In this document: positions 14,429 through 28,900 of the stretch, one piece after another | Layout: each line of letters opens with the position of its first letter | Position numbering within the stretch: position 1 is the stretch's first letter | Assembly: GCA_025093555.1 (NCBI GenBank) | Contig: JAIWNF010000069.1 | Coordinates: forward strand, 140,371-204,370 | DNA from: Circinella umbellata | Lineage: Eukaryota > Mucoromycota > Mucoromycetes > Mucorales > Lichtheimiaceae | Direction of reading: 5' to 3' | Length of the DNA: 64,000 nt | The notes under the pieces: model-generated | The model's input: the letters and a program-made list of their open reading frames with translations, nothing else | Told to the model about the DNA's origin: nothing | The model's database searches: none | Position numbers and translations under genes: made by a program

Positions 14429-16429
14429 TTATTGTGCTTTTACTTTTTCGATATTAGATAATGCAGGTGTAGTTGATGATAATGAATTGGAGGATGATGG
14501 TAATGATGATAATGATGATGATGAAGTGGTAGATTTTGCGAATAACATGTCTAATGCAGCCATAGATTGAATCAAATCCTTTTGTAAATCAATTTCCCCA
14601 TTTACTTTACGTGACAGTTTCCGTAATAAGTCGTCAATAAGTGGTGATTGACCCAATACAGGTCCATAAATATCTAATGAAAAAAAAATTGATGATATAA
14701 TTAATATTATTAGTTGATTCCTATCACTCGAGATTTTCTCTTTGGTGTTCTTCATTTCTTCCCCCTTATGTTGTATGTGCAAAACCTGACTATCCCCTTG
14801 TTTTTAGTTTTCACAAAGAATATAAATATATATTCTTACCAAGTAATATTTCAGAAACATCCACCAATAAATTTGTATAGCTCGGTGTATTAATATGTCG
14901 AATTAAAAATGTAACCAAAGGTTCCAATGAAACATCATCTCGACCTGATAATGATGATTCTAATACTTGACGATGCATTAATTCTTGTAACATGGCTGTT
15001 ACCAATCCAGCTTGTCTTTGTGTTGGTCCCAATACAGCATCCAATGCATTATGATATTCATGTTGTTTCAAAAACTTGTCATATTTAGCTAATTTAGCAC
15101 GACGTCTACGTTCCACTGTAAAATCGGCTGCATCTCCCATACTTGATTGACCTCGCATAAAGTATTGATAGGTACCTGATCGAATATAATCTTGACTCTT
15201 TTTGGTTGTTGCCTTTTCTTCACTCTTATATTGTCTTTGACGAACAGATAATAAACCATTTGCCATACCAGCTACAAGATGACTATCATCGGGTGATAAT
15301 GCCACACTCATAACAGGTGCTGGGTATTTAATGCTGTGAACAACCTTATAATCTTGTACATTGTGAATTTTGACGTGATGATCCAATGAACCGGTTAATA
15401 AACGTGATGCACTACTATTAAAAGCCAAACTAGTGATTGTCTTTTGATGGTTGGAAATAGCATGAATACATCGTCCACCGGCCAATAAATCCCAGACTTT
15501 GAGTGTAGGACCACCTGCTGATACAACGGCAGATCCTCCGCCTGGATACATTAAAATGGATTCAACTGGTGCACCATGTTGCATTGTCATAACACTGCTA
15601 TTTGTTCTTGTATCAAATAATTTAACAGTTTGATCATAAGAGCCTGTTAAGATCAAATTGGGATTATCATCGCTAACTACACCTGCTCGAACATAATCTT
15701 CATGTTCTTCGAATACATGAACACTGGATTCAGAGGGTATATCCCAAAGACGAACTGTTTGATCGTCTGAGGCAGAAAGTACATGTGTTTTGTCATTTGA
15801 GAATCGTGCAACATGAACAGGCCTAATGTGTAAGTGTTTTTTTTTGTTAGTAATCTATATCTATTCAAATTTATACCCCTTTATCTCCCTCTTTTTTTTT
15901 GAACAAAACAAAAACATATATTTAATTCCAATTATTTCTTACATTGAATGTGCTCGGAAAGTTCGAAGAATAGCACGTGAATTAACATCAAACATTTGTA
16001 CTAAACCAGTACCATCGCCTGCAACAATCAGTTTACCGTCTTGTCTAAATGATCCAGAATAAGCAATATCTTTAAATCGTGAAATAGTTTTTTTGGCTTG
16101 ATGTGTTTTTGAAGAATAGATTTGTACACGTGCAGAAGAAGATACAGCAAAATCGTGTGGTGATACAGGTGAGAAATTTATGGATGTGACACTGCCATAT
16201 TCTTTAATCAAGATTGGAGACTACAGAAAGAGAGAGAGAGATATTTTTAGATATAAGAGAAATTGATCAGTTTTACTTGATTCTATTTTCGATCCTTTGA
16301 ATTTTTTAAACAAGAACAACAAAAAAAAAATTATAAAATTACCTTGAAACGTTTCCAATATTTTGCTTCTGGAGTTTCTTTATATAAAACTCGAGGATTC
16401 TTTTTAATAACCAATTTTTGATAATCCAT
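14429..16429 (-). CDS. UTP15: U3 snoRNP WD-repeat protein Utp15
   Basis: Four exons (16343..16429, 15943..16220, 14840..15822, 14429..14673) join in phase to 530 residues, close to the usual length for Utp15. The N-terminus (MDYQKLVIKKNPRVLYKETP) is the conserved opening before the beta-propeller. Several WD repeats follow, with endings such as QIYSS, QMFDV, RLWDI, KLFDT, KVWDL and KIHNV. After about residue 350 comes the Utp15 C-terminal helical domain, with YKSEEKATTKK, an RRRRAKLAKYDKFLKQHEY helix and HRQVLESSLSGRD. The protein belongs to the t-UTP/UtpA part of the small-subunit processome and acts in the nucleolus in rDNA transcription and 18S rRNA processing. The extreme C-terminus is a Ser-rich tail. 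Its start lies 215 bp from the oppositely oriented RPL28 start. Confidence 0.95.
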
Positions 16430-16644
16430 GGTAAACTGTATAATAAAGATAACTCTCTCTCGCTATTTTTTTTTTGTCTACTACCCGCACTATTCAAGCA
16501 TAAAAGTAAAAAACAAGCCACATATAGCTGTTAAAGCAGCGGTGTTGGAAAACTAGGTGAGTTTCGATCGCGTGGAAGGGAGTTGTATTGATTTTGGAAA
16601 TTGTGAAAGCTGTGATAACTCCCCTTCTCTAATTATCGACCAAC
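16430..16644. promoter_or_regulatory. Divergent promoter shared by UTP15 and RPL28
   Basis: Only 215 bp separate the UTP15 ATG (minus) from the RPL28 ATG (plus), so both promoters and both 5' UTRs must lie here. The interval holds pyrimidine tracts and poly-T but no single TATA box that I can assign confidently. Position is the evidence; no transcription-factor site is claimed. Confidence 0.6.
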
Positions 16645-17150
16645 ATGGTGAGTAACTAATAAGAGAACTAACTTAACAAAGGAGCAATGGATAAAAAGGA
16701 AAAAAAAAAGAATGAATGAGAAATAGATGGATAGATAGATAGTTGGATGGATGAATAGAAAACTATTAGATGGATCGATTGAATTTATACGAAACGCGAA
16801 TGGATTCGAATTTTTTGATACGCACGACATTTTACAACACAACCGAATACGAATTATACTCAATTTCTCTTTTTTCTCTTTCAATTTATCTTTTCAAAAT
16901 GTTATAGCCTACCAGACTTCATCACAACAGAAAGAAGCGTGGACACGTTTCCGCCGGTCACGGTCGTGTTGGTAATTATTATAATTATTACTACTCTTTA
17001 TAATTCGGACGAGGTTTTTCTTTTCAAAAATAATTAATTAAACTTCAATGTAATAATTAAATTTGAATAGGTAAGCACCGCAAGCATCCCGGTGGTCGTG
17101 GTCTTGCTGGTGGTCAACACCATCACCGTATCAACATGGATAAGTACCAT

Positions 17151-17184
<34 letters not shown>

Positions 17185-17638
17185 TCCACTTGAAGCGCAA
17201 CGCCTACTGGAAGCCCATTGTCAATCTTGACAAGATCTGGTCTTTGGCTGGTGAAGGTGTCCGTGAAAAGTACAAGAACACTGAAAAGGTTCCTGTCGTT
17301 GATGCCTTGGAAAACGTAAGTTTTATATATACATATATATATATTATGGTTAAATATTATCATTATATATTTCAGTAACTAAAAATAATTTTATGTACAT
17401 AATTAAAACATCTTTAGGGTTATGCCAAGGTTTTGGCCAAGGGTTCCGTTTCTCAACCCGTCATTGTCCGTACCCGTTTCGTCTCCCGTCGCGCTGAAGA
17501 AAAGATCAAGGCTGCTGGTGGTGGTAAGTTTTTACAACATTAATATTTTTAAGGGGGAGGATTAGATATGAATATATTTGCTAATATAACTTTTTATTAT
17601 TTAAATTGTTGTTTATAGCCGTCGAATTGATTGCTTAA
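16645..17638 (+). CDS. RPL28: 60S ribosomal protein L28 (uL15, L27a family)
   Basis: Five exons: 16645..16647, 16908..16971, 17071..17315, 17418..17523 and 17619..17638. The first coding exon is just the ATG, followed directly by a GTGAGT donor; the second begins [20 protein letters not shown]. The product is 145 residues with the uL15 signatures [35 protein letters not shown] and the C-terminal [11 protein letters not shown], ending AVELIA. It sits in the large ribosomal subunit near the peptidyl-transferase centre. Codon use is clearly biased, with third-position C and G raised against the AT-rich surroundings, as expected for a highly expressed gene. Introns of roughly 95-260 bp are AT-rich. 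An intron right after the start codon is a common pattern in fungal ribosomal protein genes. Confidence 0.97.
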
Positions 17639-18183
17639 ATAAAAAAATAATAAGCTATGTACAAAAAATTAATAATAATAAAAAGAAAACAAGGCATGGT
17701 TTTTTCTTTTTTATTATATATGTGTTTGTTTATATGATATGAATTATATGGTGGTGAAATCAAAAATGAATATATAAACATATAAATTTATATTATTTAT
17801 TTGAAAAAAATTATAATAAGGAGGAATGCAAAATGAGGAGACAATGGGTTTCTTTTTTTTTTAAACAGATATAGAGGAAAGGAGGAGTTGAGACTTATTT
17901 AACAATTTGTTTTTGATTTTGTTTCTGATTTGGATATTATGAACTATATACTACTTTAATGGAAACACAGGGGCAGTAAAGGGAGGAAAAAGGGGATAGT
18001 GAAAAAAGTGAGTTTACAGAAAAAAAAAGGAGGAAGGGGTAAAGAGGTATTTTCTTTTGCTCTGTTTTATTTGATAATAATAATAGAAACAATATATATA
18101 TATATTTATGATGTGAAAATGAAATGAATGATATGGAATAGAATGGTGAGAAATGAAATGAAAATGATATATAGTTATATTAA
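17639..18183. other. Convergent 3' flank of RPL28 and the ubiquitin-AN1 gene
   Basis: This is AT-rich DNA holding both 3' UTRs. An AATAATAATAAAAAG stretch shortly after the RPL28 stop is a plausible polyadenylation signal for that gene. No other gene is seen. Confidence 0.5.
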
Positions 18184-19975
<1,792 letters not shown>

Positions 19976-21831
19976 ATGACTTTAGGTGTAAGTAATAATA
20001 ATATCTTACATATAACCGAGTAGACACAAAAAAAACAATAACTGTTATTTCTATTTCTGTTTGTTTTCAATGTTCTAGGTGTTGAAATCGTACCCAGGTA
20101 ATCCTAATGTCGCCAAGGCACAGATCGCGGTAAGTAAATAATTAAAATAAGAAAGGGGGGGGGGAGGAGGACCCCTTCTTCTTTTTTCTTCTTATTTCAT
20201 GGTCGTTTTATTTTGTCACAATAAAAAAAAAGCATATATGATCGCGTCATTCTATAACGCCAACATGAAATAATTATTTAGCAACAACATAGCTAATAAC
20301 CAAACTTTGACCATAATATATCTATTTTTCGATTATCCTTTTCTTTTCTTTATAGGCTGCTTATGTTGGTTTGGAGTATGATTTTGAAAATTTCTCCAAA
20401 GATCAAATGAAATCCCCAGAATTTATTGCAAAGTTTCCTATGGGTAAAGTCCCAGTTTTATCCAGGTATTTATTATATTTAGTAATATTTGTAGTAGGAT
20501 GATCATTTCACACTAATACTAATGAACTGTTTATATTACAGCCCATCCGTGGACCTTTTTGAATCTTCAGCAATTGGTTTTTATGGTAACATAATAATAT
20601 CCGATCTATAAGAAAAGAAAGGGGAGAATGTAGTATTAAGCGAATACTGAAACACAATATTAATTCACCCGCACATACATACATACATATTATATATATA
20701 GCTGCATCTGCAAAGGAAAATTCACCTATCTTGGGATTGACACATATTGATAAGGCTTTGATTTTCCAATGGGTACTTTTCGCTGAATCGGAAATCTCTC
20801 CTAACTACCGTGAATGGGTTCTTCCTTTACGTGGTATTCGTCCTTATGTCAAACCAGCTGTTGAAGGCGCGGCTGATCGTTTGAAACGAGCTTTGGGTGC
20901 ACTTAACTCGGTACTTGAAACAAAAACTTACCTCGTGGGCGAATCTGTTACATATGCCGATATTTGTGTTGCCATATCATTGGTGAATCTTTTCACTTTT
21001 GTCTTGGATAAGCCTATCCGAGATCAATTCAAGAATGTTACCCGCTATTATACTACATTGATCAACAAGGAGTTGTTTAAAAAGTATTTGGGTGAACGCC
21101 CCTTGTGTGAAACGCCACTCAAGTATACTCCTCCCAAGAAGGAAAAAAAGCCCGCTGCTGTTTCTGCTGCTCCACCCACTCCGAAAAAGGAGGCTGCTCC
21201 TGCAAAGAAAGCCCAAGAAGAAGCACCCAAACCTCCACCTAAGCCAAAATCCGCGTTGGATTTATTACCTCCAAGTCCACTCAAATTGGATGAATGGAAA
21301 CGGATGTATAGGTAAATTGTATTTTTTTATTATTACGTATATATATTATTAAGAAGAAAAGATGAGAAGGACAGAGGAGAAAAGGCAGTAATCCCTACGT
21401 AATTTAATTTAACTTATTTATTTTTATTTTACAGTAATAATGATACAGATGTTGCCATGAAGTGGTTTTGGGAGAATTTTGACCCTGAAGGCTACTCTAT
21501 TTGGAAAGTTGATTACAAGTACAATGATGAATTAACTCAAGTGTTCATGTCCAATAACTTGATCGGTGGTTTCTTTGCTCGTTTGGAACGTGCCCATAAA
21601 TATGCTTTTGGTTCCATGTTGGTCACTGGTACTAATAACAATAATGCTATTTCCGGCTATTTTGTTGTTCGTGGTCAAGAAGTTCCTTTTGAAATCTATG
21701 ACGCTGCTGATTATGAATCTTATAATTTTGTCAAAATTGAACCTTCTCAATATGAAGAAAAGAAGGATGAAATTTACAAGTATATGGCTTGGGAAGTAGA
21801 TGGTTTTGCTGATGGCAAGGTCTTCAAGTAA
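19976..21831 (+). CDS. EEF1G: Translation elongation factor 1-gamma (eEF1B gamma)
   Basis: Six exons (19976..19987, 20079..20129, 20356..20465, 20542..20585, 20702..21311, 21435..21831) join in phase to 407 residues, the usual size. Exon 1 encodes only MTLG. Residues about 1-80 are a thioredoxin-like GST N-domain with FPMGKVPVL, and about 85-205 a GST C-domain with TYLVGESVTYADI. A Lys/Pro/Ala-rich hinge (about 215-255) leads to the EF1G C-terminal domain, with LDEWKRMYSN, WFWENFDPEGYSIWK and FAR-LERAHKYAFGSMLV, ending DGKVFK. The protein anchors the eEF1B complex, which recharges eEF1A with GTP. The start was chosen because the 12-nt first exon splices in frame to VLKSYPGNPNV, the conserved opening. 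Confidence 0.97.
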
Positions 21832-22269
21832 ATTCAAAGGATTGGTTTACCATTGTCTTTATTCTATCAACAAAAGATTTATCACCAAAAAAATAAAATA
21901 AAAGTGGTTATTTCAATATAATAATAATTGTGAAATCGGATATCGTTCCGGTTTGTAATTTGTTAGTATCGATAAATAAAAGGAGAAAATCTCTAAAATA
22001 TTCCATGGGGCCGTCCCCAAAGCCCCTTACACACTCTTCCTTGGTCCCCATTTCTTGCTCTTTAATGATGATACCCCTTTTTTATATTTTTCAGCATGAA
22101 AATTCAAAATAGAGTTGATATCATCTGCATTGCATGTGTGTATGTATAGATATATGTTAAATGTAAAAACCATGTGCAAAATGCATAAATAAAAGGCGTG
22201 AGAACCATCAATATATAAGGTAACATGAGTATGAAATAATAACGTTACCTCTTTTTTACCAGTCCATCC

Positions 22270-22590
22270 GTGAGTGTATTTTTTACAATCATTATTAGCA
22301 ATGACTTGTTCTCGATCTGATACAACTCAATGAATACGTAAAACATGTTCTGAATATTACCAAATGGAGTAGTAAATAATGATGTCTTTTTTTTATGTAA
22401 TAGTTACGACGATGTTCCATACATGATCTTAAAAAATTGGCTGTATGCATAATTACACAATGTTTAGTATGATTATAAATACAACAATGTAAACTACGTA
22501 GTCTATTTGTTACGTATAAGCACTCTACATCCAATTCGGTTGGAATGTTTATATTTAAAGCACACATTGAGTCTAAATTCAAACAATGAA
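22270..22590 (-). pseudogene. Unrecognised coding-like remnant rich in Cys and His
   Basis: The minus strand reads an open frame with varied composition, unlike the surrounding homopolymer frames. It includes LNLDSMCALNINIPTELDVE, then TNRLRSLHCCIYNHTKHC and FLRSCMEHRRNYY. Downstream, past a possible GTAATA donor, another frame reads VVSDREQVIANNDCKKYTHG with a TGA just before it. The mixed amino-acid use and Cys/His content suggest a decayed gene or transposon exon. I do not recognise the family, so no function is offered. Confidence 0.3.
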
Positions 22591-23161
22591 TTTTACATCA
22601 TACTTCTGACGTAGAAAAAGAACCAACAAAGGTTATCTCAAGAATTTTAAGTTAAAATCGTTATTGTTGCTAAAGCCTGGGTAGCAGCAGCAGATCAGCT
22701 AACATTTAAGTATTTCAAAGCTATTAATATTGTATTATTACATGAAAAATATAATACAAAAAAAGAATAAATTCATTGTTTTATAAAGAGATACGTAATT
22801 ATCTTTTCTATGTTTGATTGGTTTTTTTATTAGTACAATATCAAATGAATACACAAAGAAAATAAGAAAGAAAGAAAGAAAATAGTCTAAAAGGAAAAAC
22901 AAAGAGCTTTTTTTTGAATTTAAGGAAGAAAAGCAAGAGAAAACATTCGGCGTCATTCTAATTTTGCAACGATGTAAAAAAGAAGGGGTAGCGGGTGTTA
23001 TCAACAAAAGATATAAAAAAGCGGAGTTTATGTTAACGATGAAAAAAAAATACAATGAGGATAATGCAAGTAATATGAGTGAGATCGTGTGGTTGCCATA
23101 GTTGCTGAAAGAAGCTTTTTTTTTATATATATGATGACATTTACTACGAATATGATACAGG

Positions 23162-23431
23162 TCAATTTTGTTGAATCTTGGATGATCCATGTTCTTGGTC
23201 ACCTTGTACTGTTCGACTGTCATCATCAACACTGTCTTTACTTTTATCTTGCTGATAATTTTTGTTTTGTGCTGGACAATATGGAAAGTGCCATTGATGG
23301 CTATCACGAGAACCAAAACCAACTTGACAGGCAAGACAGTAAAACCATTGCTTTGCTTCGTTTGTACGATAATGAGAACGTTTCTTAGAACATAAAGAAA
23401 ATGATGAGAAAAGTTTACATCCACAAGACAT
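23162..23431 (-). CDS. Possible small Cys/His-rich protein
   Basis: An 89-residue open frame starting MSCGCKLFSSFSLCSKKRS. It contains a zinc-finger-like core, FYCLACQVGFGSRDSHQWHF followed by PYC, and a polar Asp/Ser/Gln-rich tail. The ATG at 23431 is preferred to one 15 codons upstream because the upstream part is Phe/Ser low complexity. Cys-x2-Cys followed by His-x2-His-x3-Cys could bind one zinc ion. No family was recognised, and a short orphan frame cannot be proven from sequence alone. Confidence 0.4.
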   Translation of the reverse strand: MSCGCKLFSSFSLCSKKRSHYRTNEAKQWFYCLACQVGFGSRDSHQWHFPYCPAQNKNYQQDKSKDSVDDDSRTVQGDQEHGSSKIQQN

Positions 23432-25121
23432 TATCAAAAAATCAGTAAAAAAAAAGGAAGAGAGAATGAATGACAAGGAAGGAAAAAGGATAATGTATGA
23501 TTAACGTAGTAAGTAAAGGAATGGAAGTGGATTCACAATATTAAAAAGTGAAAAAAAAAGTAGCGTACTGATGATGGTGAAAAAGGGAGAAAGGGGGTTT
23601 ATATATGTTTGTGTTTATGTATTCCACTTTTCATTTATAGTGAAAAAGAACAATGGGTACGTAACCTGATTTTTTGTTATTATTACTGAGTTTTTACGAT
23701 TACCAAAAAAGAATAATGACCACTAATAGTGTGTTCACGTTGAGCACAAAGAAATAACTCAAGAAGAAAAAAGCTTAGGTATACGCATCTAGATGATTGA
23801 AAAACATATTTCCTATTGATCATAACAATGAGAAATTGGAAGCAGATAATCACAGTACTCAATGTAAATATATCAATGAAAAATAAATCATTACTTACGT
23901 ACCTTCGGCATCGTCGTCATATAATATTATACGTAAGTATATATTCGATATCTCTATATTGTACTTTGCATGCACCTATGTTATTATCTATTCTTAGCAT
24001 ACGTACTATTCATATGCACTTCGGGTAGCAGCTTTACTGTTTAGATGCATGATTATAATAAGCTTACTTCTGTCGTACAAATAAAAATTTGAGTAATAAT
24101 AAAACACAACAAATGTAAACTAGATGGCATACGTACCTTGAGAAAATAGCTGAGATCTTTTATTATCATTATTAGAATAACATTTGGTTGTTTCAACAAA
24201 GGTCGTTGAAGAATAAAGAGGATATAAAATCGACAATATATTAACATTCCTTTATACTTCATTATATATCTTATTTTAATAATAATTAAAAAATTAGAAT
24301 AGGTAAACAATTATACAATAATCATCATCAACCTAGCAACCACTGGATTGTTGATAATTGTCATCGGTATCTTACAACCAACAACTTTTTATGATATAAT
24401 TATCACCGAGCTCTACTTGATTAGCAATTAGGTGCATATTTTTAATCATCCACTTGATCATAATCCAATTTGTAGCCATCGACTCTTGTACAACCATCAA
24501 CTAGCTTTATAACAATGAATCACGTACATCATTCACATTATCAATGTCCCGATTCATTGTACGTAGAGATGTTTAAGAATTTAAACTTTATACCTATTAC
24601 GAAAATTTCGAATTATTTTATACATTATTTTTTCTTGTCTGTTCATATAAGATATTTATTGGCATGTCTCAAGCAGCTAGTGAGTGACGTTTCTAAGCAG
24701 TTTACAATACCGCTAAAACACCCTATTATCATTCTATTTAATTTATTACAGTAATGTCAATATAATCATGGACACCAGTAGCGACTAGTACGTATCTTAA
24801 AGAATATTCATTATACAAAGCAAAGAGCCCAACGAAAAAAAAAATGTGTAGCCTGGCTAATTTTCCAAGCGTAAACAGAGTTTTATTTCCATGGTTGCAA
24901 ACATCCATTTAGGTGAGCACCTTTACTGTAACGACAAAAAAAATTTAGAATAAATTCATTAGTAGCACCTTTTGTAATTTTTGTAACTGGTTACACAGAC
25001 GGGTGGGTTCCGGTTTGAAAGTGGCGGGAATTCTTTGTGACGATTCTTGTGTTATTTTTTATGCAGTGAACTTTTTTTTTTAACTTTTTTTTTTTTTTTT
25101 TTGATCGATCAAACTAGAACA

Positions 25122-25762
25122 ATGGCATCAGGTATAAGATACATATAAGAGTTACATTGAAAAATAAAAATGAAGACTAACTTAGAATATCTATCGTTCG
25201 AAAATAGCAGAGAAACAAAAAAAAGCTGCTTCCGAGATTGACGACATTTTCTCTAAAAAGAAATTACCTGCCACTCCTTCAACGAGTGACAACACTACTG
25301 TAACAAAAAAAGTAAAGGACAATAATAAAAAAAGCAAAAGCAAAAACAAAAAGAATGTTAAATCCAATTTAGACGCCAAAAAAGAGGACGGGGAGAACGA
25401 AGAGGATGATGATGGCATTAATAGTGAAGAAGAACATAAAGTTGAAGAAGTTATATTTGCCGAATTAGCAGCTGTGAAAGCAGGTAAAAAACGTAAACCA
25501 CAAGGGCCACCTCCATCTGATGACGGATTTGGTGATTCTCGAGGCAAAAAATCGAGTAAGTACAAAAAAAAAATTGATACATAAAACATTTCTTTATCAA
25601 ATATCCAGATAAATCAAATTAATCAACTGCAAAAAATAATAACAATAAATCATAGAACGCACAACTGAAGAAGGTTATCCATTATATGATGTCAAAGATT
25701 TACGGATAGGTGAAGGAAAAGATACACCTTTATGTCCTTTTGAGTGTGATTGTTGTTACTAA
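25122..25762 (+). CDS. DUF1764 family protein
   Basis: Three exons (25122..25131, 25208..25555, 25656..25762) give 154 residues. Exon 1 is only MAS plus one base. The acceptor at 25207 was chosen over an earlier TTAG because only it keeps the frame; an ACTAAC branch point lies about 30 nt upstream. The family signature is complete: KAASEIDDIFSKKK near the N-terminus, a Lys-rich then Asp/Glu-rich middle, GFGDSRG, then RTTEEGYPLYDVKDLRIGEG and the C-terminal TPLCPFECDCCY. These small, charged eukaryotic proteins have no established biochemical role that I can cite; the Cys cluster at the end suggests metal binding. The gene converges on UBR1, with 192 bp between stops. Confidence 0.9.
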
Positions 25763-25954
25763 AGGCATCATATACTTGTAAATATTTTTAATCTTTCAAA
25801 ATAATAGTATTGGTAATAATAATAATGATAAACATACAATTTTAATATTACAGAGTTATAAAGTGAACTATACATATGTATGTGTGTGTGTGTGTTAAAT
25901 ATTTTATTATTATTATTATTATTGTTACATGTTTATGAGCGGTCTGTATAAAAA

Positions 25955-28900
25955 TCACCAGGATTCCCAACGAGTATACGAGTAAGATGATTCCATCTTT
26001 CGTCGAACAAAGGCAGGTACAGCATGAGAAAGCCACATTTGTCGAATTTGTTCATATCGCTGTGGATTCAAGTATTGTGGTGTGCCACGTCTATAATTGA
26101 TTAAATTTATGATTAGTTTATACTATACCAACAAACATTAGACTCAGTCAAAAAAAGTAAGATCGCACGTTACCTTAAAAATAAATCGACTTCTCCATGT
26201 GTATCCAAATATGGGGCATTCATGATACTACCACCGTCGGCATGCAATAATAACACAAGCGATTCCTTGACGACCACAAAAATACCTATATCACCACTAC
26301 AACTACGCATATGTGTATTACATTCACCACGATCATTTTCGGTACAACAATAACGACGGGCACATACAAATGTACCACACACCAAACAAAGTGCAGGGTA
26401 TTCTGGCAAATTGCCACATTTTCGACAAACTCGTCTGGCACTTTCTTCAAATAATTGATCCATTCGATAAGGTAATGACACAAGATAATAAGGTGTTGGC
26501 AATCGCAGTGGAATAATTTGCTTTTGTTTTTGTTGTAGCGTTGGTGATTGCTTGTTTGTATTTGATGTTGTAGCTATTGTAGTCGATGTTATGCTAGTAG
26601 TACCTATCTTTGTAATAGCACTTGTTGCTGTCGTAGGAGTGGTTGGTTCTGTTGAACTCGTTTGTTGTAATTCATGACAGTAATGTTTGCACCAACCCAA
26701 TATCATGCCTTGTTCAAATGGTTCCAAGTTAAAAACTTGAGTTAATGCTGGCAAACGAAGAATACGTGCTAGATAATCGTATTCATCATCATCATCCATA
26801 TCTTCATCTTCTTGTTCCCAATCAAGTGGCTGTAAAATAAAACCATGATGTACAACCATCAACAATAAAGCCTTGCGTAGATATGGCAACGTGAATGTAC
26901 GAATCAATGATGCGAATACATGGGCAGATACTTGAGCGAAAAAGTCTTGAAGTGTCGTTTCCGAAATACCGACCAGACCAGCAATATCACATGCAAATCT
27001 TTTTGCTGCTTCTGATTCTTGTGTTGATCTTGAAGTAGAACTGGAGGATGATAAACGTTGATATGATTGGGATACCTTTTGATCTGCAAGCACCTCTGTT
27101 TTAAATCCTTGTAATAACCCAATCACTGTTTTCGTAATTTCAGCCACATACAATAAACGCATAAAATGATGTACATCGATATTTGAAATTTCTTGATTAT
27201 GTTGTTGTTTGGATGGTGATTTGATAATAAATCCAATACGTGTTAATGTTTCAAATGGATCTGCAAGTAATAATGGTTTACGCAAAATTTCACTATCTGC
27301 TAACCCATCCGAGCATAACGTTTCGTCATAAAAGATTTGTCGCAAGACACCTAAACTGATACGTTGCATCGTGTATCGATCCTCCGTTACCCATCGAATG
27401 TTCATGACATTTGGCATCAATTCACCTGTTTTGGCTAAAATTTTCAACAATGTTTGATTCTGAGATGAAATATCATCCAAATATGTACCCGTATGTTCTA
27501 CACTTAAATCACGTGCACGTACACCATGATCACCTCGCTGGGCAATTTCCATGGATGCAATAGCATAGGCGTACATATTGTATAATTCCAACAATGAAGC
27601 GCGTAGTTGGCCGGGTGATATACTGCCGTCCTGAATAATCAAACCGCTGTTTCCTCCTTTCATAGCTGTACGGAGTTGATTATAAAGTCGTCGTAAAGCA
27701 TCCACATTTTCAATCTCGACACCAAGTTCAGATGATTGTGGATCCATATCTTCGTCGATGCCACCAGGCATCTTCCGATCACCAAGGCCAATTTCATTTT
27801 CGAGTTGATTCATCAGGTCTTTAGCCATATCATCCAAGTCTTGATAAGATGTTTTGGGAGCCATAGGTCCAGGATATGATTCTTTTTTACCTTTCCATAC
27901 AATGGGTAATAGCACATTACCCAGTGCCTTACAGAGTGGACAAAGGAATTGCTTATGTCTAAGCTGTGGCATCAGAGCTCGAAGAGGATTGATAGTATCA
28001 CTGTCAACCGATTCTTGATAGCCATTAAAACAGTGTGCGTGCATTAAATGCCCACATGTTGAAATATGTAACCCTTCCACGTGTGCATCAGTGGGGAATC
28101 CATTCAATACGGGTGATGTCGAAGTAGTAGATGTTGCTGACGTTGTACGTTTACTGCCATTACTGTTCTTATCTTGTGTCGTAGCATCCACATGTTGTTT
28201 CCAAGTGTCGCGACCTTGAGCTGTTTCGAACACATCAAACATGACTTCTGAGTTGTGTAGTGGTGTTTCACGAACAGTCTTAGATTTTTGGACTAAACCA
28301 AGAACACCATAAAGTCGTGATCGATCAAGTTCTTCTTGACAAACAATACATGTTCCAGCAGGAAAATGGCATGTTCGTTCGACATCACCATTCGCTTTTT
28401 CACCTTGATCAAAATGATCAATGCCATCTTTATCCATACTCTCTTCATTATCCTCGTCCTCCTCGTCATCATACATATCAGCATATTGTGACATAAATTG
28501 AGATTGCGCTTGAGCAAATTGGGCCATAATATTCGCCTGTCGTGCTTTAGCTTCAGCCTTTTTCTTTTCATATTTGGCAGCAGCATCGTTTTTCTCTTCT
28601 TCGTTTGTCGTTTCTTGGGCTGCTTGATGTAATGCTCTCCATTCAGAAATCATTTGCTTGGCCTCGTCAGGACATCCTCTTTCCTCCATTTTCTCAATAA
28701 TATATTTACATCTTTCATGGATATGTTTATATTCCTTATCACCCATAAATCTCAACAGAACAGTCAATAAAGAAATGTGTTCTCGTTCAACACCCACTGT
28801 AACAGGGAACTTGTCATTGGTAGCATATTCCACAAAGCTATCAACAGTCGGTTGTGGTGCATTCGCACGAGATTTACCCTTGGTTAACGTTTGCTGCTTA

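Larger units (their letters stand above)
21832..25121. other. 3.3-kb intergenic region with two weak gene candidates
   Basis: This separates EF-1-gamma from the DUF1764 gene. Apart from the two minus-strand candidates listed separately (about 22270..22590 and 23162..23431), it holds AT-rich DNA, poly-T runs near 25073-25102 and short non-protein-like open frames. No RNA gene was recognised. Confidence 0.45.

Noticed and set aside
26313..26516. Plus-strand frames across 26-33 kb
   Set aside because: All overlap the continuous, domain-rich UBR1 coding sequence on the minus strand and are shadow frames.
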